A stretch of DNA of 18,424 nucleotides from JAAYAN01 sp964437215 (GTDB lineage: Bacteria > Bacteroidota > Ignavibacteria > Ignavibacteriales > Melioribacteraceae), in assembly GCA_964437215.1 (NCBI GenBank), contig CAYTFZ010000050.1:1-18424 (forward strand), given 5' to 3'. Position 1 is the first letter of the stretch; every line of letters starts with the position of its first letter. A program made the translations under genes and the position numbers. A model generated the notes under the pieces. That model ran no database searches and had not been told where the DNA came from. It saw only the letters and a list, made by a program, of their open reading frames with translations. Shown piece by piece: positions 9,901 to 18,139 of this stretch.

Positions 9901-10079
9901 TCATCGGCAATTTTTGCTACAACACGGGCAGTCCTTTCTGCTTCTTCGTGGTAATGGACTTCCACATTTTTACCTTTTATGGTGTACCAATCGTATTCGG
10001 GGTAATATTCATTAAACTGGGCAAATATTTTATAAGAACTGATTAAACTCAGCAGAACAACAAGATATATTTTTTTCAT
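6972..10079 (-). CDS. Peptidase MA-like metallopeptidase / TolB-like propeller / outer-membrane barrel protein
   Basis: This 1035-residue exported protein appears to have three parts. A signal peptide (MKKIYLVVLLSLISSYKIFA, then QFN) precedes a gluzincin-type zinc peptidase domain of about 280 residues. That domain carries HEFTH at 122-126 and a second motif WLAEGTAQY at 179-187, whose Glu182 is the expected third zinc ligand, so the active site looks intact. From about 318 to 585 come repeated units of the form FSSDDSFIVFGFAEG and DIYKIDTNG, typical of TolB/PD40 beta-propeller blades. The remainder, about 620 to the end, is rich in alternating aromatic strands. It ends in a segment like the Omp85/surface-antigen C-terminus: LGGLIGMKAYPF, GNELGWFNLSYRFPL, then SVYGDIGNAW. 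I infer an outer-membrane protein with a soluble peptidase-propeller part. Its substrate is unknown. It starts 11 bases after the M6-like gene, without a clear SD. Confidence 0.85.
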   Translation of the reverse strand: MKKIYLVVLLSLISSYKIFAQFNEYYPEYDWYTIKGKNVEVHYHEEAERTARVVAKIADEVWGPITSLYQYEPDKVHYVIKDIDDYSNGATYFFDNKIEIWASALDFDLRGTHNWLRNVITHEFTHMVQLQAGMKVSRSIPAIYLQFLNYEDKRRPDILYGFPNFIASYPVATVNMPSWLAEGTAQYQRNEFDYDNWDSHRDMILRCYALDNKMLTWNEMGVFGKTSLGNESVYNSGFALTRYLAATYGEDKLRLITEKLGKLTNFTVDAAFKDVLGKDGDEIYNEWKDFITKDYNKRTSELRKSLVEGEQIGKEGFGNFYPVFTEDGSKVYYLSNKGMDYLSLTSLYEYDLKTGEEKLISPKVKTTASLIPGTKKIVYSKLDDDNPRWVNIHDLYVYNTETEEETRITFGLRANNSFVSNDGKNIVFVYQKDGTTNIGMVNIDGKKFRRITVFENGEQVFNPRFSSDDSFIVFGFAEGNGQDIYKIDTNGTNLTAVLNEKYDERNPVFGKDGKFYYSSDKTGIFNIYRKDLETGEETQITNVTGGAFMPAADSYGNIAYAGYTSSGYKLCYLKNENLVQVSPEYAYQSGGVTFTDEKANGDISNFNIDYLKNYNDRETPEYEKTRYSGSFTKIMAVPFIRYDNYSTGNTTLEKFKPGVYLMSSDMLNRMDIFAGGSINTRMERDLFLQFNYRNKLPLIYNLGLKPELSLELYSISRKADADIMFNVDSTSGTAIADYQLKTEVAYNLFEFDIAAKHRLFFENSNIEFRYIYSRYTSTVGSFNYYSFVEEKYLNSPAFNDVYLKGSNFQIKYTFSSEMPYIDSDINPIGMETEITYNYEMNKFNSTQEYEYDESVGYIGKYTDFNFHKLDFLQKNYFSLGKGHTLNATLRAATIFGPTVDDFFDFYLGGLIGMKAYPFYAISGNELGWFNLSYRFPLYRNIDSRLGHIYIDKIFMSVYGDIGNAWNGKMPSLNKFKKGAGAELRIQMNSFYLFPTTVFFNAAYSFDTVEKVVRRETVKYGKEWQFYGGILFDFSL

Positions 10080-10090
10080 TTTTTAACAGA

Positions 10091-12871
10091 TTATTTTACA
10101 ATAGCTATTTTAATTATTTTTTCGGCAGATTTACCGGAAACTGATTCTGCTTTAATTCGTGCAAGATAAACCCCGCTTTGAATATTCGAAACATTCCATA
10201 CAGTTTCGTTATCAAGTCCGCCGGAAGCATTATCCTCAAGTTCAGCAACTAAAGTGCCGGATATATCGATTATTTTTATATTGACCTTTGAATCTTCCGA
10301 AACAAAATACCGGATATTCGTTTCGCTGCCGTAAACCGGATTTGGCCAATTGTATGCTGATTCTTCCGGGAAATATTGTGTTTTAAGGTTTTGGGAAGAA
10401 GCTGCAGGAACTGCCGAAGTGTTACCGTAATTAGCAAATTCGGATGTCCAGCCAAGTTTGCTTGGTATATTCATTATTTTCCAGCGCGAAAGCTTTCCTT
10501 CTTCCGTAACTGCATTTAAATATAAAGAATTATCACTGAAAGATAATTCAGGATACGACCCGGGTTTTCCGCCGAGACTTACACTGTACTCATTTAAAAT
10601 ATTTCCATCTTTCCCGGAAACTGAAATGATTCTCCCGTCATCGGTTATAGAAATAATATCTTCCATACCGTCATTATTTAAATCGGCTGATAATAAATAC
10701 TTGCTGTACTCTTTCTCCTGAAAATCACTATACGGGAAATTATCAGCCATAAATCCTTGGCTGTTTATCGCATTTAACTTATCTCCTGAAGTATAAACAG
10801 TGTAATTCTCGCCATCGTTTTTTAAATCAGCCAAGATAAAGTTTTTAATATCTAAACTTTTCAGTTTGTTACTTGATGGATTTTCAGTTGTATTTTGGCT
10901 AATATAAGCAACTGAAATATTAAAATCAGCTAATCTCACTGTAAATTCAATTAAATTATTTGAATTGACCTCAGAAACTAATGTAAAATCTAAATTATTT
11001 GATGAAATTAAAACTGGTTTATTAAGTAATGTTTGTTCAATTTCTAACTCCGATGAAAGAGTTTGAGCCTCTTTAATCTGAACAACTTTAACCTTTTTCC
11101 CAATAAATCCTGCAAAAATTATATTGTCAGTATCAATCAACATCACCGGTCTGAATTCTGTAAAATTTTCTGCAATTAAATTTGCAGGGCTGTTGCCTGT
11201 TTTGATGTAAAGTGAAGTACCTGCAACGTAAAAAGTATGTAACGGATTTAGAGGAGAAACAAAAGAATATTTAACAGGCTGTTCGGAACCCAAATCCTGC
11301 CGTAAAACAAGTTGTAACTTATCACTCCCAAATTTCACTGCAAAACTCATTTTCTGTCCGATAGAAGAAAAATCTGAAATTGTTACCAGACTCGAAGTTC
11401 CGTCGTTTGCATTAGTGTTTGGTTTTGAATCCGGACTGAAAACATTTTTATAAAATTTTGAGGGGTTGCCTTTATACCAAGTATCCTGCCGACTGCCTTC
11501 GAGAATTACATTATCACCGAAAACTGTTTTAAGTTCTTCGCCGATATCATAAATACCGTCGGCTTCAACAAGTTTTACTGCGCGGTTATCTTTAAGGTTA
11601 ATTTTATTTTCTTCAATGTTCTGCCTAATTATCTTTTCATCGATATGCCAGATTAAAATTCCCACATCCTGAAAACCATGTTTAAGAGGATCGTAATCAT
11701 CATTAATTCCTGGTAAAGCCCAGTCAGCATCGTCAACATCAACTATAACACCTCTTAATGAATCGGTATTGTAGCTGTAAAAGCCTACAGTATCCTTTAA
11801 GAATTTTTTAGTATAAACATTATTTCCGTCTTTTATAGTAAATATAATACCATCTTTATTTAAATCGCGTGTTCTTCTTTCAACCAGATAATATTCATCT
11901 GAATTTATTGGTATCTTAACAATGGAAGTATCACCCGACCCGGCAATTGCCATCGGAGTAAGAGTGATTTTATGTTCTCCCGGGTTCACAACTACCGGTT
12001 CAGCCCATCCAAGCTCTATCTTTTCCCAGGCAGAAGGTTCAGGCAAAAATGTACCGGAAAAACCGAAAATAGATTGTCCGTCCATCAGCCCGAATCTTCC
12101 TATAGAACTTTTCCCTGTTTCGGTATCAAAAAGATCGGGAAGCCCCAAATGGCTGGCAATGCTCGATACAATTAAACCATTTATTGAAAGCTCAAGCAGA
12201 GAAGAACCTGTCATTCCATCAATTTCGCGACTTTCTGTTTCCGGAATGATCATAGAATTTTTGATCAGTTTATTGTTAACTTGAAATCCCTGAAAATTGT
12301 CGCCGAAATTGTTTTTCAAAGTTTTTTCACTCAGATATATCGAAGGAATATCACGCGAGGAGATAATGCTTCCCGGAGTGATTACATCGCCACCTGTGCC
12401 TGCGTGGAATATTACAAATAAGTCATATTCTGTAAGATTGGTACTTGCCAATAAAGGAGCGGCAAGCGTCCAGACTTCCTGGGCAAGATTGCTTAACTGA
12501 GCCGGTGTTTCGTTTTTGTTCAGCGAAGTATAATTACGCATTGTTTTTGAAACTGTAATTATTTGGTTAAATACTGTATAATTAACACTCAGCTTTCCGT
12601 TGGAAACCTTATTGAAATAATTCTTTGCAAAAAGCAGATGATTTTCAAAATACAAGGCATCGTGCGGAAGCGGATCGAGTATTTTTTTTCCGTAATCTTT
12701 GGAATATATCGTTCCGAATTTGCCATTTCCGGCAGTAGCATTGTCCTTATCTTCCTGAAAATCGACCATTACAGCAAAAATATTAATCTGCGGCGGTGCA
12801 TCAGGAATAAAACCCTGAGATAGTATTATTCCTGTAAAAACTGTGTAAAGAAAAAACGATTTAAATTTCAT
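10091..12871 (-). CDS. M6 metalloprotease-like T9SS cargo with degenerate active site
   Basis: This 926-residue protein is predicted to be secreted by the T9SS. It has a signal peptide (cleavage likely after FTGIILS, before QGF), then an M6 (immune inhibitor A-like) domain to about residue 420. Family landmarks include DLFVIFHAGTGGD near 150-162, HLGLPDLFD at 241-249, SIGRFGLMDG at 256-265 and PSAWEKIELGW at 279-289. Where active M6 enzymes have HEXXH directly before HLGLPD, this one reads SSIAS (236-240), so both zinc histidines and the catalytic Glu are absent. Two ADLKNDG/ADLNNDG loops (about 681-687 and 729-735) suggest an FG-GAP-like calcium-binding propeller. The last ~85 residues (YNWPNPVYGSETNIRYF through SGVYLARI) are a Por-type C-terminal sorting domain. 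The ATG follows the porV stop by three bases, with a GAGGA SD inside the porV end. Confidence 0.88.
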   Translation of the reverse strand: MKFKSFFLYTVFTGIILSQGFIPDAPPQINIFAVMVDFQEDKDNATAGNGKFGTIYSKDYGKKILDPLPHDALYFENHLLFAKNYFNKVSNGKLSVNYTVFNQIITVSKTMRNYTSLNKNETPAQLSNLAQEVWTLAAPLLASTNLTEYDLFVIFHAGTGGDVITPGSIISSRDIPSIYLSEKTLKNNFGDNFQGFQVNNKLIKNSMIIPETESREIDGMTGSSLLELSINGLIVSSIASHLGLPDLFDTETGKSSIGRFGLMDGQSIFGFSGTFLPEPSAWEKIELGWAEPVVVNPGEHKITLTPMAIAGSGDTSIVKIPINSDEYYLVERRTRDLNKDGIIFTIKDGNNVYTKKFLKDTVGFYSYNTDSLRGVIVDVDDADWALPGINDDYDPLKHGFQDVGILIWHIDEKIIRQNIEENKINLKDNRAVKLVEADGIYDIGEELKTVFGDNVILEGSRQDTWYKGNPSKFYKNVFSPDSKPNTNANDGTSSLVTISDFSSIGQKMSFAVKFGSDKLQLVLRQDLGSEQPVKYSFVSPLNPLHTFYVAGTSLYIKTGNSPANLIAENFTEFRPVMLIDTDNIIFAGFIGKKVKVVQIKEAQTLSSELEIEQTLLNKPVLISSNNLDFTLVSEVNSNNLIEFTVRLADFNISVAYISQNTTENPSSNKLKSLDIKNFILADLKNDGENYTVYTSGDKLNAINSQGFMADNFPYSDFQEKEYSKYLLSADLNNDGMEDIISITDDGRIISVSGKDGNILNEYSVSLGGKPGSYPELSFSDNSLYLNAVTEEGKLSRWKIMNIPSKLGWTSEFANYGNTSAVPAASSQNLKTQYFPEESAYNWPNPVYGSETNIRYFVSEDSKVNIKIIDISGTLVAELEDNASGGLDNETVWNVSNIQSGVYLARIKAESVSGKSAEKIIKIAIVK

Positions 12872-12874
12872 TTT

Positions 12875-14080
12875 TTAATATCCTCGCGGGAATCCTTCCT
12901 GACTTTTCGGACTTGCATCCCAATTAATCAATAATGTAAATCTCATTGTATCCGAAAGCGGATGATTATCGCCTCCTTCAAAAACGTCTGTTGTAATATA
13001 TCCGAAATCAAATCCGTAAACATCGTACCGGATACCTGCTCCGAATGTTACAAATTTACGATTGCCATATCCGGGATCTTCATAGAAGAAACCTGCTCTG
13101 AGTGCAAACTGGAAATCCATCGGATCGCCATAAACATATTCAATACCCATAGAAGTATTTATATCACGCAATTCTTCGGAGAAAGATTGATCGCCCCAGG
13201 CTGTAAAAATTGATTCGTAAAATTCTTTACGGTTTTTAGTATCGTATGTTTTTGTAACTTTACCCGTAGAATCTGTTACGGTAATTGGTCTTCCTCTATC
13301 AACCAGGAGTTTACCAAAATCAATTGTATATGTAAGCGAATTGAACTCGTCTTCATATAATCTGAATGCCATACCGAGTTTAAATTTTGTAGGAATCGGG
13401 TCCGCTTGTGCTTGATCGATATATGTAAGTTTTGGACCGAGATTACTTAAATTAATACCCAAACTGAATTTATTGCTTAAATCGATGCCCGCAAAAGGGA
13501 TTTCCAATTCTTCAGGGCGCCACATAGTTGCAATGTCAAAACTGACTGAAGTAGCTTTACCCGAACCTTTTTCATTTTCTGTAGGTTTATCCGAAAGGTT
13601 ACTGTGAATTACTCTGAAATTGAAACCTAAACCCCAATCGTTATGAATTTTTGTGGCATATCCAACAGTCAAAGCTCCGTCGAACGCTTTAAATGTACCA
13701 AGTTCATTTCCCGCAGAGCTTGTTCTTACAAAAGTACCGAAATTCATATATGTAACGCTTGCAGTTATATGTCCTTCAAGCGATTCTACATATCCGCGGT
13801 ATGCTAAATAATCGTAAAACAAGTCATCCAAATTGAATTGAGGCAGCCAGTTACTGTGCGTAATGGAAACTTCGGAACCTGTTAAGAACGCAATTCCTGC
13901 AGGATTCCAGAAAACCGCTGCGGCATTATCCGCTAAACCTGTACCCGATTCACCCAAACCGCCGGCTCTGGAATCCGGGGCAAGCTGAAGAAAAGGAACC
14001 GCTGCTTCACCTTGAGCAAATATCCCTTTAGCCGATATGATAAATAAAAACAAAAAAATCCATTTAATTCTGCTGCTCAT
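12875..14080 (-). CDS. porV: T9SS outer-membrane protein PorV (LptO-like)
   Basis: PorV is an outer-membrane FadL-like barrel that carries T9SS cargo from the translocon to the PorU sortase. After the signal peptide (MSSRIKWIFLFLFIISAKG, cleavage likely after IFA, before QGE) comes the hallmark EAAVPFLQLAPDSRAGGLGE, followed by LADNAAAVFWNPAGIAF. The rest is a series of amphipathic strands such as FKAFDGALTVGYATKIHNDWGLGFNFRVIHS. From the chosen start it is 401 residues, close to known PorV proteins. I place the start at the ATG at 14080 because a GGAGG lies six bases before it; the longer frame from 14107 would put that SD inside the coding region and spoil the signal peptide. It lies 36 bases after porU. 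The related protein PorQ is a less likely alternative. Confidence 0.9.
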   Translation of the reverse strand: MSSRIKWIFLFLFIISAKGIFAQGEAAVPFLQLAPDSRAGGLGESGTGLADNAAAVFWNPAGIAFLTGSEVSITHSNWLPQFNLDDLFYDYLAYRGYVESLEGHITASVTYMNFGTFVRTSSAGNELGTFKAFDGALTVGYATKIHNDWGLGFNFRVIHSNLSDKPTENEKGSGKATSVSFDIATMWRPEELEIPFAGIDLSNKFSLGINLSNLGPKLTYIDQAQADPIPTKFKLGMAFRLYEDEFNSLTYTIDFGKLLVDRGRPITVTDSTGKVTKTYDTKNRKEFYESIFTAWGDQSFSEELRDINTSMGIEYVYGDPMDFQFALRAGFFYEDPGYGNRKFVTFGAGIRYDVYGFDFGYITTDVFEGGDNHPLSDTMRFTLLINWDASPKSQEGFPRGY

Positions 14081-14086
14081 TTCATT

Positions 14087-14091
14087 CCTCC
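14087..14091 (-). promoter_or_regulatory. Strong ribosome binding site of porV
   Basis: A GGAGG on the minus strand sits six bases upstream of the ATG at 14080, in the porU-porV gap. It decides the porV start against the upstream in-frame ATG at 14107. Confidence 0.8.
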
Positions 14092-14116
14092 AAAATATTA
14101 TTCGCATTACTGATTT

Positions 14117-17100
14117 TTATCTAATTACTGCCAGTTTACCCAAAACGCTTTTCGTTTCGTTTTGAGATCCGGTTTTAACGATTAATTTATAAAGATATGT
14201 TCCATTTGCCAGAAGATCTCCGTCTTCGTCTCGTCCGTCCCAATCGATTTTTACAAATTTATCTAAAACTTGATTTTGTTCGATTTCTTTTATAAGCCTT
14301 CCGGCAACAGTGTATATTTTAATCTTTACATCAATATAATCATTTATGTTATGCTGAAAAGTAAATAAGGTTTTATCCGAAAAAGGATTTGGATAATTAT
14401 AAACATCTTTAATTGCAAGCGACTGATTGCTTACAACTGTAAAATTCACATTTTCAATTGTTAAATTATTAAAAACATCCCATGCTTTTACACTCAGCGT
14501 ATGATTTCCTACCGGCATATCAATAAAATTATATTCTATTTTACCGCTTTTTCCGCCGGAATTTAGATCTCCGGTAAAATAATTGGAAAGGTCTATTGAG
14601 TTTTTAATATCATTATTCAATGTTGCTTCAATTTTATGTCCTATTCCAAGTCCTGTTGTGTTAAGTCCGGTTTCATCTGATAAATCTACAATAAGCTTAA
14701 AATTTTGATTAACTAAATAGGCATTTTCAAATTTTGTGTCATCTAAGTATATATTTACATCGGGTCCTTTTTTGTCATCAGCAGTTGTTGAATCAGCTCC
14801 GCCGATTATTACATTTTTAGTAAATCCGATACCGTCTTTGCTGTCGTTATAAACATAAACCACCATTTTGCCATTGTTGTTTGTGTATGAAATATCTTTA
14901 GGGACAATAAAATCTGCTTCGTAATATCCATCACTAACATTAACTCTGCCCTTAAATATCGCACCGCCTTCCTTCACCATTTTAACACCCATAAAATCAG
15001 GTATTGTAATTGTAGTACGTGCATCATAAACAGAGATATATGCTTCACCATTAAAATTTTGATCGATATTCCCGGATTTATCCATTACTTTCCCTTTGAT
15101 TTTAGAATTACTGAGTGCTTTCAGCTGAACATTGTCAGTTAAGGAATTTCCGTTTAACGAATCGATATCTACAGGCATAACCGGAATATTGAGTCTTAGA
15201 TAAGGATCGCACAATAAATGGAAAATGCTTGTATTAACCAGGTTACCCATATTTGCATTTTTTGCTAAAACAGAAGCTTGTCCTAAAGTAATCCTATTAT
15301 AATCCATATCTCTCTGATTTAATAATGTAGTAAAAAAACTTTTATTTAATGCAGCATTTAAGTTTCCATAAGCTTTCCTGGTTGCGGCAAACACACCAAC
15401 AGCGCCTGTATTTTCTTTAAGCAGCATCATTTCAGCGCCGCTTGTTTCATCTGTAAAATCAAATTTAGCAAAATCGCAAGTTGCTGCAACTAAAAAGAAT
15501 AATTTTTCATTCTTAAATTCCGGAATTGTAGTAGAACGGCTTAATACTTGCTCGTGTGTCCATACTTCAGGACTTCCATGACCTACAAAACACAGAACTA
15601 AAGTGCCATCATTAACAGTATTGATAATTGCTTTTGTAACTTCTGGTCTTCTTTTTCCGGCTCCTGTTTCAACTAATGGATATGTTGCCAGATATATTTT
15701 ATTCACATCCATAAATTCAGGAATTATTCGAGCTAAGTCTTCACATTGATTAGTATGTTCAACCTCACTTGAAGATTCAAATGTATATTTATCATCGGCA
15801 ACTAAAGATATCTTGTTTCTCCATATACCGCTGGCAATATCTTTTTCGTAGCTGATAATTTTTGATACCAGATTATCTGCTTCTTCAACAGTATTTACTG
15901 GAAGTCTGCCTATTGTCAAGTCTAATAACTTATCATTACCAGCAACTTTTACATAATAATCGTCCGTTCCGTAAGAAGATATTTCGTATAAAGTTTCAAT
16001 AGTCTGATATGTTGGAATAAAATTATTATTCTTGTTTTCTAAATTAAAGTAGTCGTATGTTCCATCACCCATTAGTAAAATATGTTTCGGTTTAACAGAC
16101 CAATTTTCGAAAGCATATTTTATGAAATTTCGAATAGACGAAGGGTCTCTCTGACCGCAGCCAAATTCAATAAATATTTCTTCTGCCTGAACAACCTTTG
16201 AAGTAACCGGATATTTAGAATTGCTTTCCCTGTATGTTTTTAATCTCTGCGCTTGAGCTTCGAACTCAGCAGGAGTAATAATAATATATTCTGCTCCGGA
16301 AATTTCAGATTTCAGGTATGAGTTTTTCACTTTTTCGGCAGCACCGGAAGTCCTGAACTTAGCAGTAGAAATTCCAAAATATTTAGAAATTTCACCTTTG
16401 GTTTCGTTTGCAATAAAAGAGAAATCTCCCCCGCTAATATCAGCAGATGATATTTCCATTACATTATCATAATCGGTAATATCATAAACACGGATTTCTG
16501 TTGTATTAGTAAAATTAGTAAGTTTATATTTTACTGCAGCAGTTGTATCTTTTCCAAAAACAAAAACAGAATCTCCTGAAGAAGAGAGATCTCGCTTATA
16601 TTGAATTTCAAAATAATCAAGATATCCATTCAATTCACTATTCGATTCACAAGCAATTCTAAGCATGCTTCTGTTTGAAGGCAAACTCATTGAAGAAGTA
16701 AAATTAAACGTTCCTGCAATTCCGATTTTATACTTACCATTAACACTTGCACTTGTACTTATAATTGTACCTGACTTTACAAGAGATTCATTTTCATAGA
16801 ACTTCAGATTTAAAGTTCCCTTTTGGCTTGCGTTTACCATTTGGACAGAATAATTTATGGGTGTTCCCGGAATCCTGCCAGAAAGTGTATTGATAAATGT
16901 CCTTTGTGAATTTGCACTCGTAAAGTCTTCTCCCAAATACATCCGTCCTGATTTGCCAATATTTCTGATATCAATTTCATGATATACTAAGTTGTTCGTT
17001 GTAGTTTGTTCATAATAATCATCAGTTTGAACAGATGATTTCATCTGCATCCGTTTTCCCTGGTTCCCCCCCGAAGTTATAAAGTAATAATTACTTTTAG

Positions 17101-18082
17101 AAAAATGATTGAAAACCCTTTTTAGATTTCCGTTGCTCAACGGATCAACAAAATTTGTAGTTCTTGCATAAAACAAAATATAATCATTATCATTAAAAAC
17201 GCCGTCTTCTTCGCCAACTACCTTTAAAGCAATTTCTTTAAAATTATCTGAATTTACATTAACATCTTCGGAAAGCTGATAACCACCGTTGTTAAATATT
17301 TTAATTGTACGCGGATCTACATCAGCTGGAATACCGTATGATTGCAGCATAGTTTTAGTAATTTTGTAAATCCCTTCTGTACCGACAGTAAACTTATACC
17401 AAGTTCCAGATGATAAATCATATGATGAGTTTGTTTTCTTAAACGATTTTTTTGTAAAAACTTTTCCCCAATTTTTTGCAGCATCGGAATTAATTATACC
17501 CGATATTATCATATCATCATCCGGAATTTTAACTCCGGAACCCGAACCGGATAAAACGACTTCGAAAATAATTTCATTTAAAATTGATATTTTCCCGGAA
17601 TTGTCAGAAGTCATAGGATATATTTTAAGCTGTTGGACAGGAACAGAAGCAGCATAACCGAAATCGCCAAACATTATTGTTTCGGGATAAATAAAATTAC
17701 TATAATTTTCATTTTTGATATATCTTTCTTCTAAAAGACCTTCATTATTTAATAACTCAGGAACTGGTACCGGCACTCCAGTGATTTGCGAACGTTTTTC
17801 CGAAATGATTTTAATCTGACTCCCATATTCTGATGGCACCCCAAGATTCAGGATTTTAACCGGTATTTCGGGCATCCCGGTTTCTTCTGCGTTATCTATG
17901 CTTGTGCCCGAAAAGACCAACTTGACAAAATTTTCTCTAATTCCCTTTATATTAATTGTATCAGTAGCTTCTGGAATATACTTTATAACAATGCGGCTTT
18001 GATTCGATGAGATTATTTTAATATCCTGAGAAAAGCTAAAACTGGATATAAAAAAAAGAATTACAAGAATATTTTGCTTCAT
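14117..18082 (-). CDS. porU: Type IX secretion system sortase PorU (C25-family fold)
   Basis: PorU is the surface cysteine peptidase of the T9SS that removes the C-terminal sorting signal of cargo and attaches the cargo to a lipid anchor. This one is 1321 residues from the ATG at 18082. It has a signal peptide (MKQNILVILFFISSFSFS, then QDI), a long N-terminal beta-rich region, and a gingipain-like C25 domain at about 590-960. Key motifs are ILLMGDGTYDY, SYGTDDYYV, LTIGRLPVNT, FVGHGSPEVWTHEQVL with the likely catalytic His near 835, and FFLVAATCDFAKFD with the likely catalytic Cys near 869. The last ~90 residues (YNYPNPFSDKTLFTF, then WDGRDEDGDLLANGTYLYKL) are a FlgD-Ig/CTD-like domain, as expected for PorU. 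The start is fixed by a GGAG seven bases upstream; a TTG at 18109 would extend the frame by nine residues. It is first in the minus-strand run, and porV follows. A non-sortase C25 peptidase is possible but less likely next to porV. Confidence 0.92.
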   Translation of the reverse strand: MKQNILVILFFISSFSFSQDIKIISSNQSRIVIKYIPEATDTINIKGIRENFVKLVFSGTSIDNAEETGMPEIPVKILNLGVPSEYGSQIKIISEKRSQITGVPVPVPELLNNEGLLEERYIKNENYSNFIYPETIMFGDFGYAASVPVQQLKIYPMTSDNSGKISILNEIIFEVVLSGSGSGVKIPDDDMIISGIINSDAAKNWGKVFTKKSFKKTNSSYDLSSGTWYKFTVGTEGIYKITKTMLQSYGIPADVDPRTIKIFNNGGYQLSEDVNVNSDNFKEIALKVVGEEDGVFNDNDYILFYARTTNFVDPLSNGNLKRVFNHFSKSNYYFITSGGNQGKRMQMKSSVQTDDYYEQTTTNNLVYHEIDIRNIGKSGRMYLGEDFTSANSQRTFINTLSGRIPGTPINYSVQMVNASQKGTLNLKFYENESLVKSGTIISTSASVNGKYKIGIAGTFNFTSSMSLPSNRSMLRIACESNSELNGYLDYFEIQYKRDLSSSGDSVFVFGKDTTAAVKYKLTNFTNTTEIRVYDITDYDNVMEISSADISGGDFSFIANETKGEISKYFGISTAKFRTSGAAEKVKNSYLKSEISGAEYIIITPAEFEAQAQRLKTYRESNSKYPVTSKVVQAEEIFIEFGCGQRDPSSIRNFIKYAFENWSVKPKHILLMGDGTYDYFNLENKNNNFIPTYQTIETLYEISSYGTDDYYVKVAGNDKLLDLTIGRLPVNTVEEADNLVSKIISYEKDIASGIWRNKISLVADDKYTFESSSEVEHTNQCEDLARIIPEFMDVNKIYLATYPLVETGAGKRRPEVTKAIINTVNDGTLVLCFVGHGSPEVWTHEQVLSRSTTIPEFKNEKLFFLVAATCDFAKFDFTDETSGAEMMLLKENTGAVGVFAATRKAYGNLNAALNKSFFTTLLNQRDMDYNRITLGQASVLAKNANMGNLVNTSIFHLLCDPYLRLNIPVMPVDIDSLNGNSLTDNVQLKALSNSKIKGKVMDKSGNIDQNFNGEAYISVYDARTTITIPDFMGVKMVKEGGAIFKGRVNVSDGYYEADFIVPKDISYTNNNGKMVVYVYNDSKDGIGFTKNVIIGGADSTTADDKKGPDVNIYLDDTKFENAYLVNQNFKLIVDLSDETGLNTTGLGIGHKIEATLNNDIKNSIDLSNYFTGDLNSGGKSGKIEYNFIDMPVGNHTLSVKAWDVFNNLTIENVNFTVVSNQSLAIKDVYNYPNPFSDKTLFTFQHNINDYIDVKIKIYTVAGRLIKEIEQNQVLDKFVKIDWDGRDEDGDLLANGTYLYKLIVKTGSQNETKSVLGKLAVIR

Positions 18083-18089
18083 TATATAA

Positions 18090-18093
18090 CTCC
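18090..18093 (-). promoter_or_regulatory. Ribosome binding site of porU
   Basis: GGAG on the minus strand, seven bases before the ATG at 18082. It favours this ATG over the in-frame TTG at 18109. Confidence 0.7.
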
Positions 18094-18139
18094 AATCAGT
18101 TTTATTCAACTAATTTCGTTTTCCGAATTTTGAGTAATG

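Noticed and set aside
12152..12166. Frameshift or assembly error as the cause of the missing HEXXH
   Set aside because: The reading frame is open and family-like on both sides of the SSIAS codons with exact motif spacing, so no indel is needed. Only several substitutions could explain it, which is unlikely as sequencing error.
11922..12284. 120-codon plus-strand open frame over the M6-like gene
   Set aside because: It is antisense to the conserved HLGLPDLFD region, and its composition is explained by the complementary strand.
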